Virus record (IMG/VR): IMGVR_UViG_3300010412_000037
Coordinates: 1 to 38,772 of that record
Reading direction: 5' to 3' (one strand)
DNA length: 38,772 nt
From: a virus
Part shown: positions 7,085 through 14,284 of the stretch, in pieces
How the letters are laid out: every line of letters starts with the position of its first letter
How positions within the stretch are numbered: position 1 is the stretch's first letter
The notes under the pieces: model-generated
What the model was told of the DNA's origin: nothing
Database searches by the model: none
What the model saw: only the letters and a program-made list of their open reading frames with translations
Program-made: the position numbers and the translations under genes

Positions 7085-7113
7085 GTCTGTCAACTCAGTC
7101 CGACGAGTCCACG

Positions 7114-7917
7114 ATGCTGAAAACCTGGTCGCATTCCCGGATGGTCACCTTCGAGTTGTGCCCACGCCGGGCAAAGCTCCAGTACATCGACCGCATCCCC
7201 GAGCCAGAGCGCCATCTTCCCCCTGGAAAGACCGAACATGCCAACGACCGCGGCACGCGTGTGCACGAGGCTGCTGAGCGTTTTGTCAAGGGCGGCGTCG
7301 AGCTTATTCCGGAGCTTCATGCGTTCCGGGAAGAGTTCGAGAACCTCCGCACCCTATATCAAGAAGGTAAGGTTTCGCTCGAAGGCGAGTGGGGTCACGA
7401 CCGATCCTGGTCCCCGGTAGCCTGGATGAGCTCGGATGTCTGGATTCGCTTGAAGCTCGATGCCATGGTGCGCGTGGCGGACGATCACGCGGTCGTCATC
7501 GACTTCAAGACAGGCAAGAAAGCCGGCAATGAAATCAAACACTTGGAACAGGGTCAGCTCTACGCCGTGGCCACACATGCACGCTTCCCCGAGCTGGAAG
7601 GGGTTGATGTGGAGTTCTGGTACACGGACCAGAATGATCTCTCACATCATGCATACACCGCCGATGAAATCCGAGTCCTGCGAGACAAGTTTCATTCCCG
7701 AGGAGTACGAATCACTTCTGAAGTCGATTTTCCCCCCAAACCGTCTACATTCAACTGCAAGTGGTGCCCCTACGGTCGATGGGGAACTAATCACTGCCCT
7801 GAAGGAATTGGTGGGAAGGCGGACATCTGGAAATCGCCTTTTAGAACTGACAGAGTGGGTGATGGTCCTGCGGACACTTTCGTTGTCGGACCTAGACCAG
7901 CTCTGCCTGAAGGCTAA
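7114..7917 (+). CDS. PD-(D/E)XK exonuclease, Cas4/RecB-like, with Fe-S cysteines
   Basis: The gene encodes 267 residues. RecB-family nuclease motifs appear in order: GTRVHE (47-52), an Asp in IRLKLDAMV (D116), DFKTGK with D130 and K132, and a Gln-Tyr motif (EQGQLYA, Q148/Y150 region). Four cysteines sit where Cas4/AddB proteins hold a 4Fe-4S cluster: C16 in ELCPRR, then C215, C218 and C228 in the C-terminal FNCKWCPYGRWGTNHCPEG. It should trim DNA ends during phage replication or recombination, next to a SNF2-type motor. No cas1/cas2 is nearby, so a CRISPR role is not suggested. The last 35 residues lie in overlap with the next gene and may be poorly conserved. Confidence 0.85.
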   Translation: MLKTWSHSRMVTFELCPRRAKLQYIDRIPEPERHLPPGKTEHANDRGTRVHEAAERFVKGGVELIPELHAFREEFENLRTLYQEGKVSLEGEWGHDRSWSPVAWMSSDVWIRLKLDAMVRVADDHAVVIDFKTGKKAGNEIKHLEQGQLYAVATHARFPELEGVDVEFWYTDQNDLSHHAYTADEIRVLRDKFHSRGVRITSEVDFPPKPSTFNCKWCPYGRWGTNHCPEGIGGKADIWKSPFRTDRVGDGPADTFVVGPRPALPEG

Positions 7918-8098
7918 CAAGCACTTCCACGAGTCGCTGGTCGAGTCCGCAGTGAAGTATCGACTGCGTGGCGCCCGCCCCATCGTCCTCCTCGCTTACA
8001 TCGAGACGTTTCGGTTCTTTCATCCTGGGCAGGAAGCGGCCCAGGCTTTCCCAGCCGGCGGTGGAATGGGAATTGAAACACCGGCAGCTTCAGCCTGA
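7811..8098 (+). CDS. Small helical hypothetical protein
   Basis: The frame encodes 95 residues from GTG 7811, with AAGGA 4 bases upstream. ATG 7862 is an alternative start. It overlaps the end of the nuclease by 107 bases. The non-overlapped part (LKANKHFHESLVESAVKYRL, then IVLLAYIETFRFF) is clearly helical. No family recognised. It ends before a 96-base gap. Confidence 0.5.
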   Translation: MGRRTSGNRLLELTEWVMVLRTLSLSDLDQLCLKANKHFHESLVESAVKYRLRGARPIVLLAYIETFRFFHPGQEAAQAFPAGGGMGIETPAASA

Positions 8099-8150
8099 GG
8101 TCTACCTCCTTTCTCCCCTTGGGTGATGAAGTCGGCGAAGCTACGTTACA

Positions 8151-8168
8151 GCTAGCCCTGGGGTTAGC
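8151..8168 (+). other. Inverted repeat in a 96-base intergenic gap
   Basis: The gap 8099-8194 is among the longer untranslated stretches in the left block. It holds an imperfect inverted repeat, GCTAGC (8151-8156) with GTTAGC (8163-8168), extendable to 8 pairs with one G-U. No U run follows, so it is not an intrinsic terminator; it could be an operator or RNA hairpin. The gap also begins with a pyrimidine stretch containing CCTTTCTCCC (8108-8117). Confidence 0.3.
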
Positions 8169-8194
8169 GCTCCAGGCACCTACAAGAGCCCGCC

Positions 8195-8611
8195 ATGAGT
8201 TTCGACCGAAGCAAGGACACATCAGAGCAGCTGGTGCACGCGTACACGCTGTATGTGAAACACGCAACGTATTACAGCCGACGCCGCAGCGAGGAGCACT
8301 TGTTCTACAGTTACTTGCGCCTCGTGGAGGATGTGAGTGAAGAGCTCAATTCGCGCATCGAGCGCGTGGGAGATGACGAACTCAAGTCCATTGGCGCCCT
8401 GGTCGTCGCAGCAATCATGAGAGGCAAGATCCTTAACGAACTGCAGCTGGGCTGCATGGACGTTCTTCTGGGCAAGGTCCACAATGAACTCTACAAGCGA
8501 GACCTCCTCATCGAAGGAACCCCCACTCATCGGCGGGCTTACGCTCTTGCAGCTGGCCTCCATGCAAGTCCGACTATTCGTCAATGTCTGCTCGAAACGG
8601 CTCCGGGGTGA
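8195..8611 (+). CDS. Helical hypothetical protein
   Basis: The gene encodes 138 residues from ATG 8195 after the gap; the ribosome site is weak. The protein is almost entirely helical (EEHLFYSYLRLVEDVSEELN, then LKSIGALVVAAIMRGKIL) with many charged residues. No motif or family recognised. Its last 43 codons are overlapped by the next frame, so the true functional part may end near residue 100. Confidence 0.55.
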   Translation: MSFDRSKDTSEQLVHAYTLYVKHATYYSRRRSEEHLFYSYLRLVEDVSEELNSRIERVGDDELKSIGALVVAAIMRGKILNELQLGCMDVLLGKVHNELYKRDLLIEGTPTHRRAYALAAGLHASPTIRQCLLETAPG

Positions 8612-8795
8612 GAAGGACATGTTCTGGGAAATGGCGCTGATGGAACACATAGACCTCGCCGTGAAGGAACAAAGCACCAAGGTACAAATCGAATTCATGA
8701 ACATACTGAGAAACATCGATGCTTCCACTCTTTCAGCACCAGAGCGCGTCAATCTCGTTCATCCTTCCCAGGGACCGGACGTTCGACACGTCTGA
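8484..8795 (+). CDS. Helical hypothetical protein
   Basis: The frame encodes 103 residues from ATG 8484, with AAGG 6 bases upstream; ATG 8562 is a shorter alternative. It overlaps the previous gene by 128 bases and the helicase gene by 77. The middle part (FWEMALMEHIDLAVKEQSTK) is an amphipathic helix. No family recognised. This is one of several long same-strand overlaps in this stretch. Confidence 0.45.
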   Translation: MNSTSETSSSKEPPLIGGLTLLQLASMQVRLFVNVCSKRLRGEKDMFWEMALMEHIDLAVKEQSTKVQIEFMNILRNIDASTLSAPERVNLVHPSQGPDVRHV

Positions 8796-10116
8796 CCCCG
8801 GCACGGGAAAGACCCGTACCGCCATCGAGGTGTACGCGCACCGCCGCAAGAATCTCGGCGCGGGCTGCGCGCTGGTCATTGCACCCAAGTCCCTGCTGCG
8901 CTCCGCGTGGGCAGACGACTTCTTCAAGTTCGCGCCACAGCTGCGTACCTCGGTCGCAACGGCCGAGAATCGAGCGAAGGCTTTCGCCGACAAAGCAGAC
9001 GTGTTCATCACGAACACAGATGCGGTCAAATGGCTGGTGAAGCAGCCGGATGCGTTCTGGAAGCGTTTCCACGAGGGAATGCTGATCATCGACGAATCCA
9101 CGGCGTTCAAGCACCACACCAGCCAGCGCAGCAAGGCGCTGAAGAAGATCAGTAAGAACTTCCGCTACCGGCACGCCATGACCGGGACCCCGAACAGCAA
9201 CATCATCACTGACCTCTGGCACCAGGTTCTCGTTCTCGACGACGGGCAGCGGCTCGGTACGTCGTTCTATGCGTTCAGGAACAACACGTGCACTGGCGTG
9301 CAGGTGGGGCCTGTGGCCACGATGATGCGCTGGGAGAACAGGCCGGGCATCGAACAGGTCATCAGCAAGCTGATCGAGGACATGACGATCCGGCACAAGT
9401 TCGAGGACTGCGTAGACATTCCCGAGCACACCATGCGCTCGATCAACTACCACCTGAGCACGAAGCAGTACAGCACCTACCAGCAGATGGAGCATGCGGC
9501 CATCACCATGGTGGAGAGCGGCGAGACGATCACGGCCGTGAACGGAGCCGCGGTGATGACCAAGCTGATGCAGATCGCCAGCGGCTATGTGTACGACAAC
9601 GCAGGCGAGGCACAGCTCGTGGATACGGGCCGATACGAGCTGGTCGGCGACCTGGTCGACGAGCGGAAGAACAGCATCGTCTTCTTCCTGTGGGAGCATC
9701 AGCGAGACGCGCTGGCCACGGAGTTCCTGAAGCGGGGCATCACGTACACCACGCTCGACGGCAGCGTGTCCAGCAAGCAGCGCGAAGAGCGGGTGAAGAT
9801 GTTCCAGCAGGGCTTCTACCGGGTCATCCTGGCCCAGCCGCAGTCTGCAGCCCATGGGCTGACCCTGACTAGGGGCACGTCTACAATCTGGGCGAGCCCG
9901 ACGTACAACCTGGAGCACTGGCTGCAGGGCAACAGGCGCATCTACCGCGCAGGACAGACGCAGAAGACCGAGACCATAGTCGTGGTGGCCCCGGGGACCA
10001 TCGAAGAGCGCGTCACCCAGCGGCTGCAGGACAAGGACGCGAAGCAGATGGACCTCCTGGATGCCCTCGACCTGAGCACACGAGTGAAAGCAAAGCTCGC
10101 GCCGAAACTGCCATGA
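8719..10116 (+). CDS. SNF2-type DEAD/DEAH-box helicase/translocase
   Basis: The gene encodes 465 residues. Motif I is DPGTGKT (26-32) and motif II is DEST (125-128), the SNF2 version of DEAH. Motif III-like MTGTP lies at 154-158. The second RecA-like domain carries FFLWEHQRDALATEF, ATLDG-type sequence (YTTLDGS) and the motif VI region with NRRIYRAGQTQKTETIVV, including the SNF2-typical 'R-x-x-R-x-G-Q' arginine finger area. Phage members of this family are short double-stranded DNA translocases used in replication or recombination. It follows the Cas4-like nuclease, so the two could resect or remodel DNA ends. The start overlaps the previous frame by 77 bases; the end overlaps the next gene by ATGA. 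Confidence 0.88.
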   Translation: MLPLFQHQSASISFILPRDRTFDTSDPGTGKTRTAIEVYAHRRKNLGAGCALVIAPKSLLRSAWADDFFKFAPQLRTSVATAENRAKAFADKADVFITNTDAVKWLVKQPDAFWKRFHEGMLIIDESTAFKHHTSQRSKALKKISKNFRYRHAMTGTPNSNIITDLWHQVLVLDDGQRLGTSFYAFRNNTCTGVQVGPVATMMRWENRPGIEQVISKLIEDMTIRHKFEDCVDIPEHTMRSINYHLSTKQYSTYQQMEHAAITMVESGETITAVNGAAVMTKLMQIASGYVYDNAGEAQLVDTGRYELVGDLVDERKNSIVFFLWEHQRDALATEFLKRGITYTTLDGSVSSKQREERVKMFQQGFYRVILAQPQSAAHGLTLTRGTSTIWASPTYNLEHWLQGNRRIYRAGQTQKTETIVVVAPGTIEERVTQRLQDKDAKQMDLLDALDLSTRVKAKLAPKLP

Positions 10117-10442
10117 CCCTAGGCGACTACACCGACTTCCGCGCGCAAGCACTGGAAGATCTGAATCAGCACTTCAGGCACAAGATCGAGATGGAGCGCA
10201 TGAAGATGCGCATCCAGTGGGAAGTCATGGCACAGCGCTCGTGGGATGAGCTGGTACAGGTGATCAAGGAAAACGACCTGCACAGCATCTGTGTGGAGCA
10301 AAGCGGACCAGCTACTGCTACCGCCTATCACGGGTTCAAGCCATACGTCGTGTTCACAAAGAGCTTCGAGCAGGTGCTGTTCAAGATCGCCGCGCTCGGT
10401 TGTCGCCCCATCGTGCAGGTTAGGAAAGATGAACGCACCTGA
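10113..10442 (+). CDS. Small protein A of a three-gene related set
   Basis: The gene encodes 109 residues and starts in an ATGA overlap with the helicase. The N-terminal 50 residues are helical and charged (RHKIEMERMKMRIQWEVM). The C-terminal part ends in FEQVLFKIAALGCRPIVQV. This pattern (hydrophobic helix with K-[IL]-x-A-[LM]-G then a short strand) also occurs at the end of the next two small proteins. Function unknown; placement suggests a replication accessory. Confidence 0.65.
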   Translation: MTLGDYTDFRAQALEDLNQHFRHKIEMERMKMRIQWEVMAQRSWDELVQVIKENDLHSICVEQSGPATATAYHGFKPYVVFTKSFEQVLFKIAALGCRPIVQVRKDERT

Positions 10443-10704
10443 TCTCTATCCTAGCCTGTCTCCAACTACATCTTCTGTGGTTGCGGAAATGCAACATCAC
10501 ACTCTTGCCGCCTTGGCTGGGCACCCGACATGGATAAAAAAGCATGGAGTTGTCTTGACGCCGTGGAGCGATTCTTCGGGCTGGGTGGCGCTGCAGATAG
10601 ACAACGCAAAGTTCTGGACCTATCACGGCACGACTGTGACAGCGATGGCGCTGAAGCTCGCAGCTATGGGGTACGAAGACATAAAGATCGTTTTTACGCC
10701 GTAG
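10429..10704 (+). CDS. Small protein B of a three-gene related set
   Basis: The gene encodes 91 residues from ATG 10429 with a good AGGAAAG site; it overlaps the previous gene by 14 bases. After a Ser/Thr-rich start it has strand-like segments (GVVLTPWSDSSGWVALQID). It ends with TAMALKLAAMGYEDIKIVF, matching the end of protein A and of protein C. It looks like a small alpha/beta fold. Function unknown. Confidence 0.65.
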   Translation: MNAPDLYPSLSPTTSSVVAEMQHHTLAALAGHPTWIKKHGVVLTPWSDSSGWVALQIDNAKFWTYHGTTVTAMALKLAAMGYEDIKIVFTP

Positions 10705-10736
10705 CAGCGCACATCGCGCGGCTGAACACCGCGAAC

Positions 10737-10886
10737 ATGAAGATCCAGCTGGTCGTACGTCCAGAGCTTCTCCGGGCCGGAGAAGTGATCGTTAAGATAG
10801 AAGAACAGGAGTATTCGTTTTCGTCGCCAATAGAGATGATCATGAAGCTGAAGGCCCTTGGGGTCGACATCAAGGTTGAAGAGTAG
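10737..10886 (+). CDS. Small protein C of a three-gene related set
   Basis: The gene encodes 49 residues from ATG 10737, 32 bases after the previous stop. The protein consists mainly of the shared module: two strands (MKIQLVVRPELLRAGEVIVK), then PIEMIMKLKALGVDIKVEE. The stop TAG is directly followed by the ATG of the DNA polymerase, whose ribosome site (AAGGTTGAAGAG) lies inside the end of this gene. Function unknown. Confidence 0.6.
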   Translation: MKIQLVVRPELLRAGEVIVKIEEQEYSFSSPIEMIMKLKALGVDIKVEE

Positions 10887-12713
10887 ATGACAACGATCTT
10901 TCTGGACTTCGAGACGTTCTACGACAAGGGCTACTCGCTGAAGAGCCCGAAGATCTCGATGAGCGAGTACATCCGCGACAAACGCTTCATGGTTCACTGC
11001 GTGGGTTGGGCTGTCGGACGCCGGCCGCTGCAGTGGTGCTCCGGTGATCTCGCCCGAAAGAAGCTGGCAGAGCTCCCGTGGAAAAATGCCACGCTCGTCT
11101 GCCACAACACCGCGTTCGACGGCTACATACTCAGCCATCACTACGGTCACGTTCCCAAGCGCTACGCGGACACGATGCTCATGAGCCGCGCGGTGTATGG
11201 CGCGCACGTGCCGCACGACCTGGATTCGCTTGCTGAACGCCTGGGGACAGGCGCGAAGATCAAGGGGGCCCTGGCCGACATCAAGGGGAAGACTGAGCTC
11301 ACCGAGGAGGAGATGAACAACCTCGGCGAGTACTGCGTGAACGACGTCGGTGTGATGGCTTCTTCCTACGACATCCTGGTGGAGAAGGTACCGGCGGACG
11401 AGATGGACCTGATGCATCTCACGCTCCAGATGTTCTGCGACCCGGTGTTGCGCGTGGACATGGAGCGTGTGAAGGAAGCGCTGAACAAGGAAGTTGGCAA
11501 CAAGGTCGCGAAGGTGATGCTGGCGGGCGTGTCGGCAGACCAGCTCAGCTCGAACGACGAGTTTGCTGCGCTCCTGGAGCGCCAAGGCGTGACGGTGCCA
11601 ACCAAGATCAGCCCGGCTACCAAGTGCGAGACATGGGCCCTGGCCAAGAAGGACAAGGCCTTTCTCGACCTGTACGAAGGGGGCACAAGCAACATCAAGG
11701 CAATCATCGAGGCGCGCTGGGCGATCAAGTCGACGCTCGGAGAATCACGCGCCGAGCGCTTCCTTCGCGCGGGGGAGGACGACGCAAAGCTTCCTGTGCT
11801 GCTGCAGTACTGCGGCGCACACACCACACGTTGGTCCGCAGGCAATAGGATGAACTTCCAGAATCTTCCTCGTGGCGGCGAACTGCGACGGAGCATCCTG
11901 GCGCCTGCGGACCACGTCCTCGTTGTAGTCGACTCGGCGCAGATCGAAGCTCGAGTGAACCTGTGGATGGCCAACGACCAGGAGAAGCTCGAAGTCTTCC
12001 GCCTGTACGACGAAGGGAAGGGTCCTGACCTTTATCGAGTCACAGCCACGGTGATGTTCAAGAAGGCCCTGGAGGACATTACAGCTCATGAACGCTTCGT
12101 AGGGAAGGTCTGCACGCTGGCCCTGGGGTTCGGAATGGGGCCGGACAAGCTGAAGACCACCTTGGCCACTGACCAGAATAGTCCGGTCGAGATCACCATC
12201 AACGAGGCATGCGACTACGTGAACACGTACCGCAAGTTCAACCAGGCCATCGTGCACCTGTGGCAGGAGATGGAAGCACACCTGACGAACATGGTTCAGG
12301 GTGAGCCGAAGAAGTTCAAGGCTGTGTCGTTCGACAAGAACCAGATCATCCTGCCATCCGGGCTGGCGATCCACTACCACATGCTGCACGCGTCGATCAG
12401 CGCCATGACGAAGCGCGCCTTCAACGCCTCGTACCAGTCCCGCAAGGGGCCGGTGAAGCTCTACGGCGGGATCCTGACCGAGAACGTGGTCCAGGCCCTG
12501 GCCAGGTGCATCGTGGCCAAGCAAATGCTTGAAATATCAAAGAGATACCGTGTTGCATTTATGACACACGACGAGGTCGTCTACATCGCCCACAAGGACG
12601 AGGCCGAAGAAGCCCTGCAATTCGGGCTCCGCACCATGAAGACGCCGCCGTACTGGGCGCCGGATCTGCCGCTAAACGCAGAGGGCGGGTACGCAGAGAA
12701 CTACTCGAAATGA
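10887..12713 (+). CDS. Family A DNA polymerase with 3'-5' exonuclease
   Basis: The gene encodes 608 residues, shorter than bacterial Pol I because the 5' nuclease domain is absent. Exonuclease motifs are DFET (D7, E9), HNTAFD (73-78) and YCVND (149-153). Polymerase motif A is DSAQIEAR (D349-R356), aligned with DYSQIELR of E. coli Pol I. Motif B runs from R403 to G416 with K407 as the conserved O-helix lysine. Motif C is HDE (561-563). Catalytic residues are therefore all present. In motif B, L411 takes the place of E. coli Phe762 and F415 that of Tyr766. This is the phage replicative polymerase. The gene starts directly at the stop of the preceding small gene. Confidence 0.95.
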   Translation: MTTIFLDFETFYDKGYSLKSPKISMSEYIRDKRFMVHCVGWAVGRRPLQWCSGDLARKKLAELPWKNATLVCHNTAFDGYILSHHYGHVPKRYADTMLMSRAVYGAHVPHDLDSLAERLGTGAKIKGALADIKGKTELTEEEMNNLGEYCVNDVGVMASSYDILVEKVPADEMDLMHLTLQMFCDPVLRVDMERVKEALNKEVGNKVAKVMLAGVSADQLSSNDEFAALLERQGVTVPTKISPATKCETWALAKKDKAFLDLYEGGTSNIKAIIEARWAIKSTLGESRAERFLRAGEDDAKLPVLLQYCGAHTTRWSAGNRMNFQNLPRGGELRRSILAPADHVLVVVDSAQIEARVNLWMANDQEKLEVFRLYDEGKGPDLYRVTATVMFKKALEDITAHERFVGKVCTLALGFGMGPDKLKTTLATDQNSPVEITINEACDYVNTYRKFNQAIVHLWQEMEAHLTNMVQGEPKKFKAVSFDKNQIILPSGLAIHYHMLHASISAMTKRAFNASYQSRKGPVKLYGGILTENVVQALARCIVAKQMLEISKRYRVAFMTHDEVVYIAHKDEAEEALQFGLRTMKTPPYWAPDLPLNAEGGYAENYSK

Positions 12714-12731
12714 CCTTTCTCCCTCTACAGG

Positions 12732-12749
12732 GTGGAGTACACTCCGATG
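12732..12749 (+). promoter_or_regulatory. Ribosome site inside a short hairpin
   Basis: The 33-base gap after the polymerase contains GGAG (12734-12737), the likely ribosome site for ATG 12747. It can pair with CTCC (12742-12745) through a TACA loop. This would hide the site next to the start codon. The stem is only four or five pairs, so the effect is uncertain. The gap also begins with CCTTTCTCCC (12714-12723), also found after the stop at 8098. Confidence 0.25.
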
Positions 12750-13121
12750 TCAACTCTTGGTGAACGTATCGATCATCTGCAGCGCCTGAAGGTCCAGAAG
12801 AAGGAGCTCGAGGCGCAGGTGAGTACGGCCCAACAACTGATCGACTTGGCTGAAAAGGACCTGATCGAATATATGGAAGGGCAGGGGGTCACACAGGCCT
12901 CTGGAAACCTGGCACGGGTTTCCTTGGACAATCGCAAGCTTCCCCAGGTCGTCGATTGGTCCGCCTTCCACAAGTACATCCTGGAGTCGGGCTACATCCA
13001 CTTGCTGGAGAAGCGCCCGTCCGTAGCAGGATGCCGGGAGTTGTTCGAGTCGCACTCGCCGATCCCGGGAGTAGTACCCTTCGACAAGAAGGTTGTGCGC
13101 ACAACGAAACTAGATGAATAG
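12747..13121 (+). CDS. Conserved-type phage protein with N-terminal coiled coil
   Basis: The gene encodes 124 residues from ATG 12747; GTG 12732 would add five residues but has no ribosome site. Residues about 6-45 form a coiled coil (LQRLKVQKKELEAQVSTAQQ). The second half follows a pattern I know from many phage replication regions: 'VDWSAFHKYI', 'LLEKRPSVAGCRELFES', then 'IPGVVPF'. These proteins lack an established function. It is followed after 7 bases by the putative ssDNA-binding gene. Confidence 0.65.
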   Translation: MSTLGERIDHLQRLKVQKKELEAQVSTAQQLIDLAEKDLIEYMEGQGVTQASGNLARVSLDNRKLPQVVDWSAFHKYILESGYIHLLEKRPSVAGCRELFESHSPIPGVVPFDKKVVRTTKLDE

Positions 13122-13128
13122 AGGCCTC

Positions 13129-13866
13129 ATGACAAACGCACTGGTGAACTACGACGAGCTGTTGGCGAAGAAAGCTGCCGAGCTCAGCAAGAAGATCAGC
13201 AAGCCTGGCGGCGACCTGATCAAGGTAACGCAGAGCAAGAAGTTCCGATTCCCCGACGGCATGGAGTCCTCCGAACCGTTCGAGGCGATCATCCTGGACT
13301 TCGTCTCCGTCTATCAGTACTTCCCCAACCCGTTCGTTCGCGACGAAGTCATTCCGCCCGATTGCTTTGCCATCGGCGAGGATGTGGCTGAGCTGCGTCC
13401 CAGCGACAACGCCCCGAACAAGCAGGCCGAGGCGTGCGCTGTGTGTCCGCAGAATCAGTTCGGCAGCGCGCGTCAGGGTCGTGGCAAGGCGTGCCAGAAT
13501 CGCCGGCTGCTCGCACTCGTGCCGAAGGGCTCGGCTGCGGATCATCCGATCTGGCTGCTCTCCGTGTCTCCGACTGGCTTGCGCGCGTTCGACGCTTTCG
13601 TCAACGCCGTGGCAGCCAGCTTCAACGCACCGCCGATCAAGGTGGTGACGACCATCGGCTTCGATCCGAAGTCCGATTACCCCTCGCTGCGATTCGGCAA
13701 CTGGTCTCCGAACGAAGAGCTCGAAGCCTGCGTCGGCCGCATGGAAGAGGCACGCAAGCGCCTGCTGACTGAGCCGGACTACTCGGCGATGGAACAGGCG
13801 AAGGCCGCAGCCCAGCAGGCTAAGCCCAATGCTGGTGGCCGTCCTGTTTCCCGCGTGATGCGGTAG
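13129..13866 (+). CDS. Putative ssDNA-binding or recombination protein with Cys cluster
   Basis: The gene encodes 245 residues from ATG 13129, 5 bases after AGAGG; ATG 13114 is a weaker alternative. It has a conserved cysteine region: PPDCF (C79), CAVCPQNQFGSARQGRGKAC (C103, C106, C122). Four cysteines in this spacing could bind zinc. This 'CxxCP-N-x-x-GS-x-x-G-x-GKAC' signature is familiar from phage proteins often annotated as ssDNA-binding. The C-terminal 30 residues are Ala/Gln/Lys-rich and probably flexible, as in ssDNA-binding protein tails, though not acidic. The ssDNA-binding role is inferred from family resemblance and position next to the polymerase. Confidence 0.55.
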   Translation: MTNALVNYDELLAKKAAELSKKISKPGGDLIKVTQSKKFRFPDGMESSEPFEAIILDFVSVYQYFPNPFVRDEVIPPDCFAIGEDVAELRPSDNAPNKQAEACAVCPQNQFGSARQGRGKACQNRRLLALVPKGSAADHPIWLLSVSPTGLRAFDAFVNAVAASFNAPPIKVVTTIGFDPKSDYPSLRFGNWSPNEELEACVGRMEEARKRLLTEPDYSAMEQAKAAAQQAKPNAGGRPVSRVMR

Positions 13867-13874
13867 GAGGTGAG

Positions 13875-14228
13875 ATGTCTGCTGGTGAGCTGATCATGCG
13901 GTGCTTTCATGCGCGGACAACCGCGCATGTCTTGCACCTGCGCACGCGGTCGTATGCGGCCCACAAGGCGCTGAACGACTTCTACGACGGGATCGTCGGC
14001 CTGGCCGATTCATATGCCGAGGGTTACCAAGGCAAGTACGGCCTGATCGAGGAGTACCCGAAGAAGTTCACCTTCTACGACGATCCAATCAAGCTGGTCT
14101 CCGACCTCTGCGAGTGGATCGAGCAGAACCGCAAGGAGCTCGGCGACAGCTCATACCTGCAGAACATCGTGGATGAGATTGTCGCCCTCTGCGAAGAGAC
14201 GCGGTACAAGCTGCGCTTCCTGCGCTAA
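13875..14228 (+). CDS. Dps/ferritin-like protein (DUF5856-like)
   Basis: The gene encodes 117 residues with an excellent AGGAGGTGAG site directly before ATG 13875. H18, H30, D45 and E49 have spacings 12, 15 and 4. These equal the spacings of the ferroxidase ligands of E. coli Dps (H51, H63, D78, E82). The surrounding helices (ARTTAHVLHLRTRSYAAHKA and FYDGIVGLADSYAEGYQG) also look like Dps. The protein is shorter than the roughly 165 residues of Dps and lacks the long lysine-rich N-terminus. Similar phage proteins are grouped as DUF5856 (from memory). It may protect DNA from oxidative damage or store iron. It is the last gene before a terminator. Confidence 0.75.
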   Translation: MSAGELIMRCFHARTTAHVLHLRTRSYAAHKALNDFYDGIVGLADSYAEGYQGKYGLIEEYPKKFTFYDDPIKLVSDLCEWIEQNRKELGDSSYLQNIVDEIVALCEETRYKLRFLR

Positions 14229-14242
14229 CAAGAAACTTGCCC

Positions 14243-14270
14243 GGCCCGGTGCAGCCGGGCCTTCTTTTTT
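14243..14270 (+). terminator. Intrinsic terminator
   Basis: GGCCCGG (14243-14249) pairs with CCGGGCC (14255-14261) around a TGCAG loop, followed by TTCTTTTTT (14262-14270). This is a strong rho-independent terminator 15 bases after the Dps-like gene. The next gene starts only 14 bases further on. Confidence 0.9.
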
Positions 14271-14284
14271 GCTCGGAGCTCCAA

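Noticed and set aside
7114-7917. A CRISPR-Cas locus suggested by the Cas4-like nuclease
   Set aside because: There are no cas1, cas2 or effector genes and no repeat-spacer array in the window; stand-alone Cas4/RecB-like nucleases are common in phages.
8151-8168. The inverted repeat as an intrinsic terminator
   Set aside because: The stem is short with a wobble pair and no run of T follows on either strand.
8749-10152. A 467-codon - strand frame opposite the SNF2 helicase
   Set aside because: The + strand frame contains all helicase motifs; the antisense frame has no motif and lies against the direction of the block.
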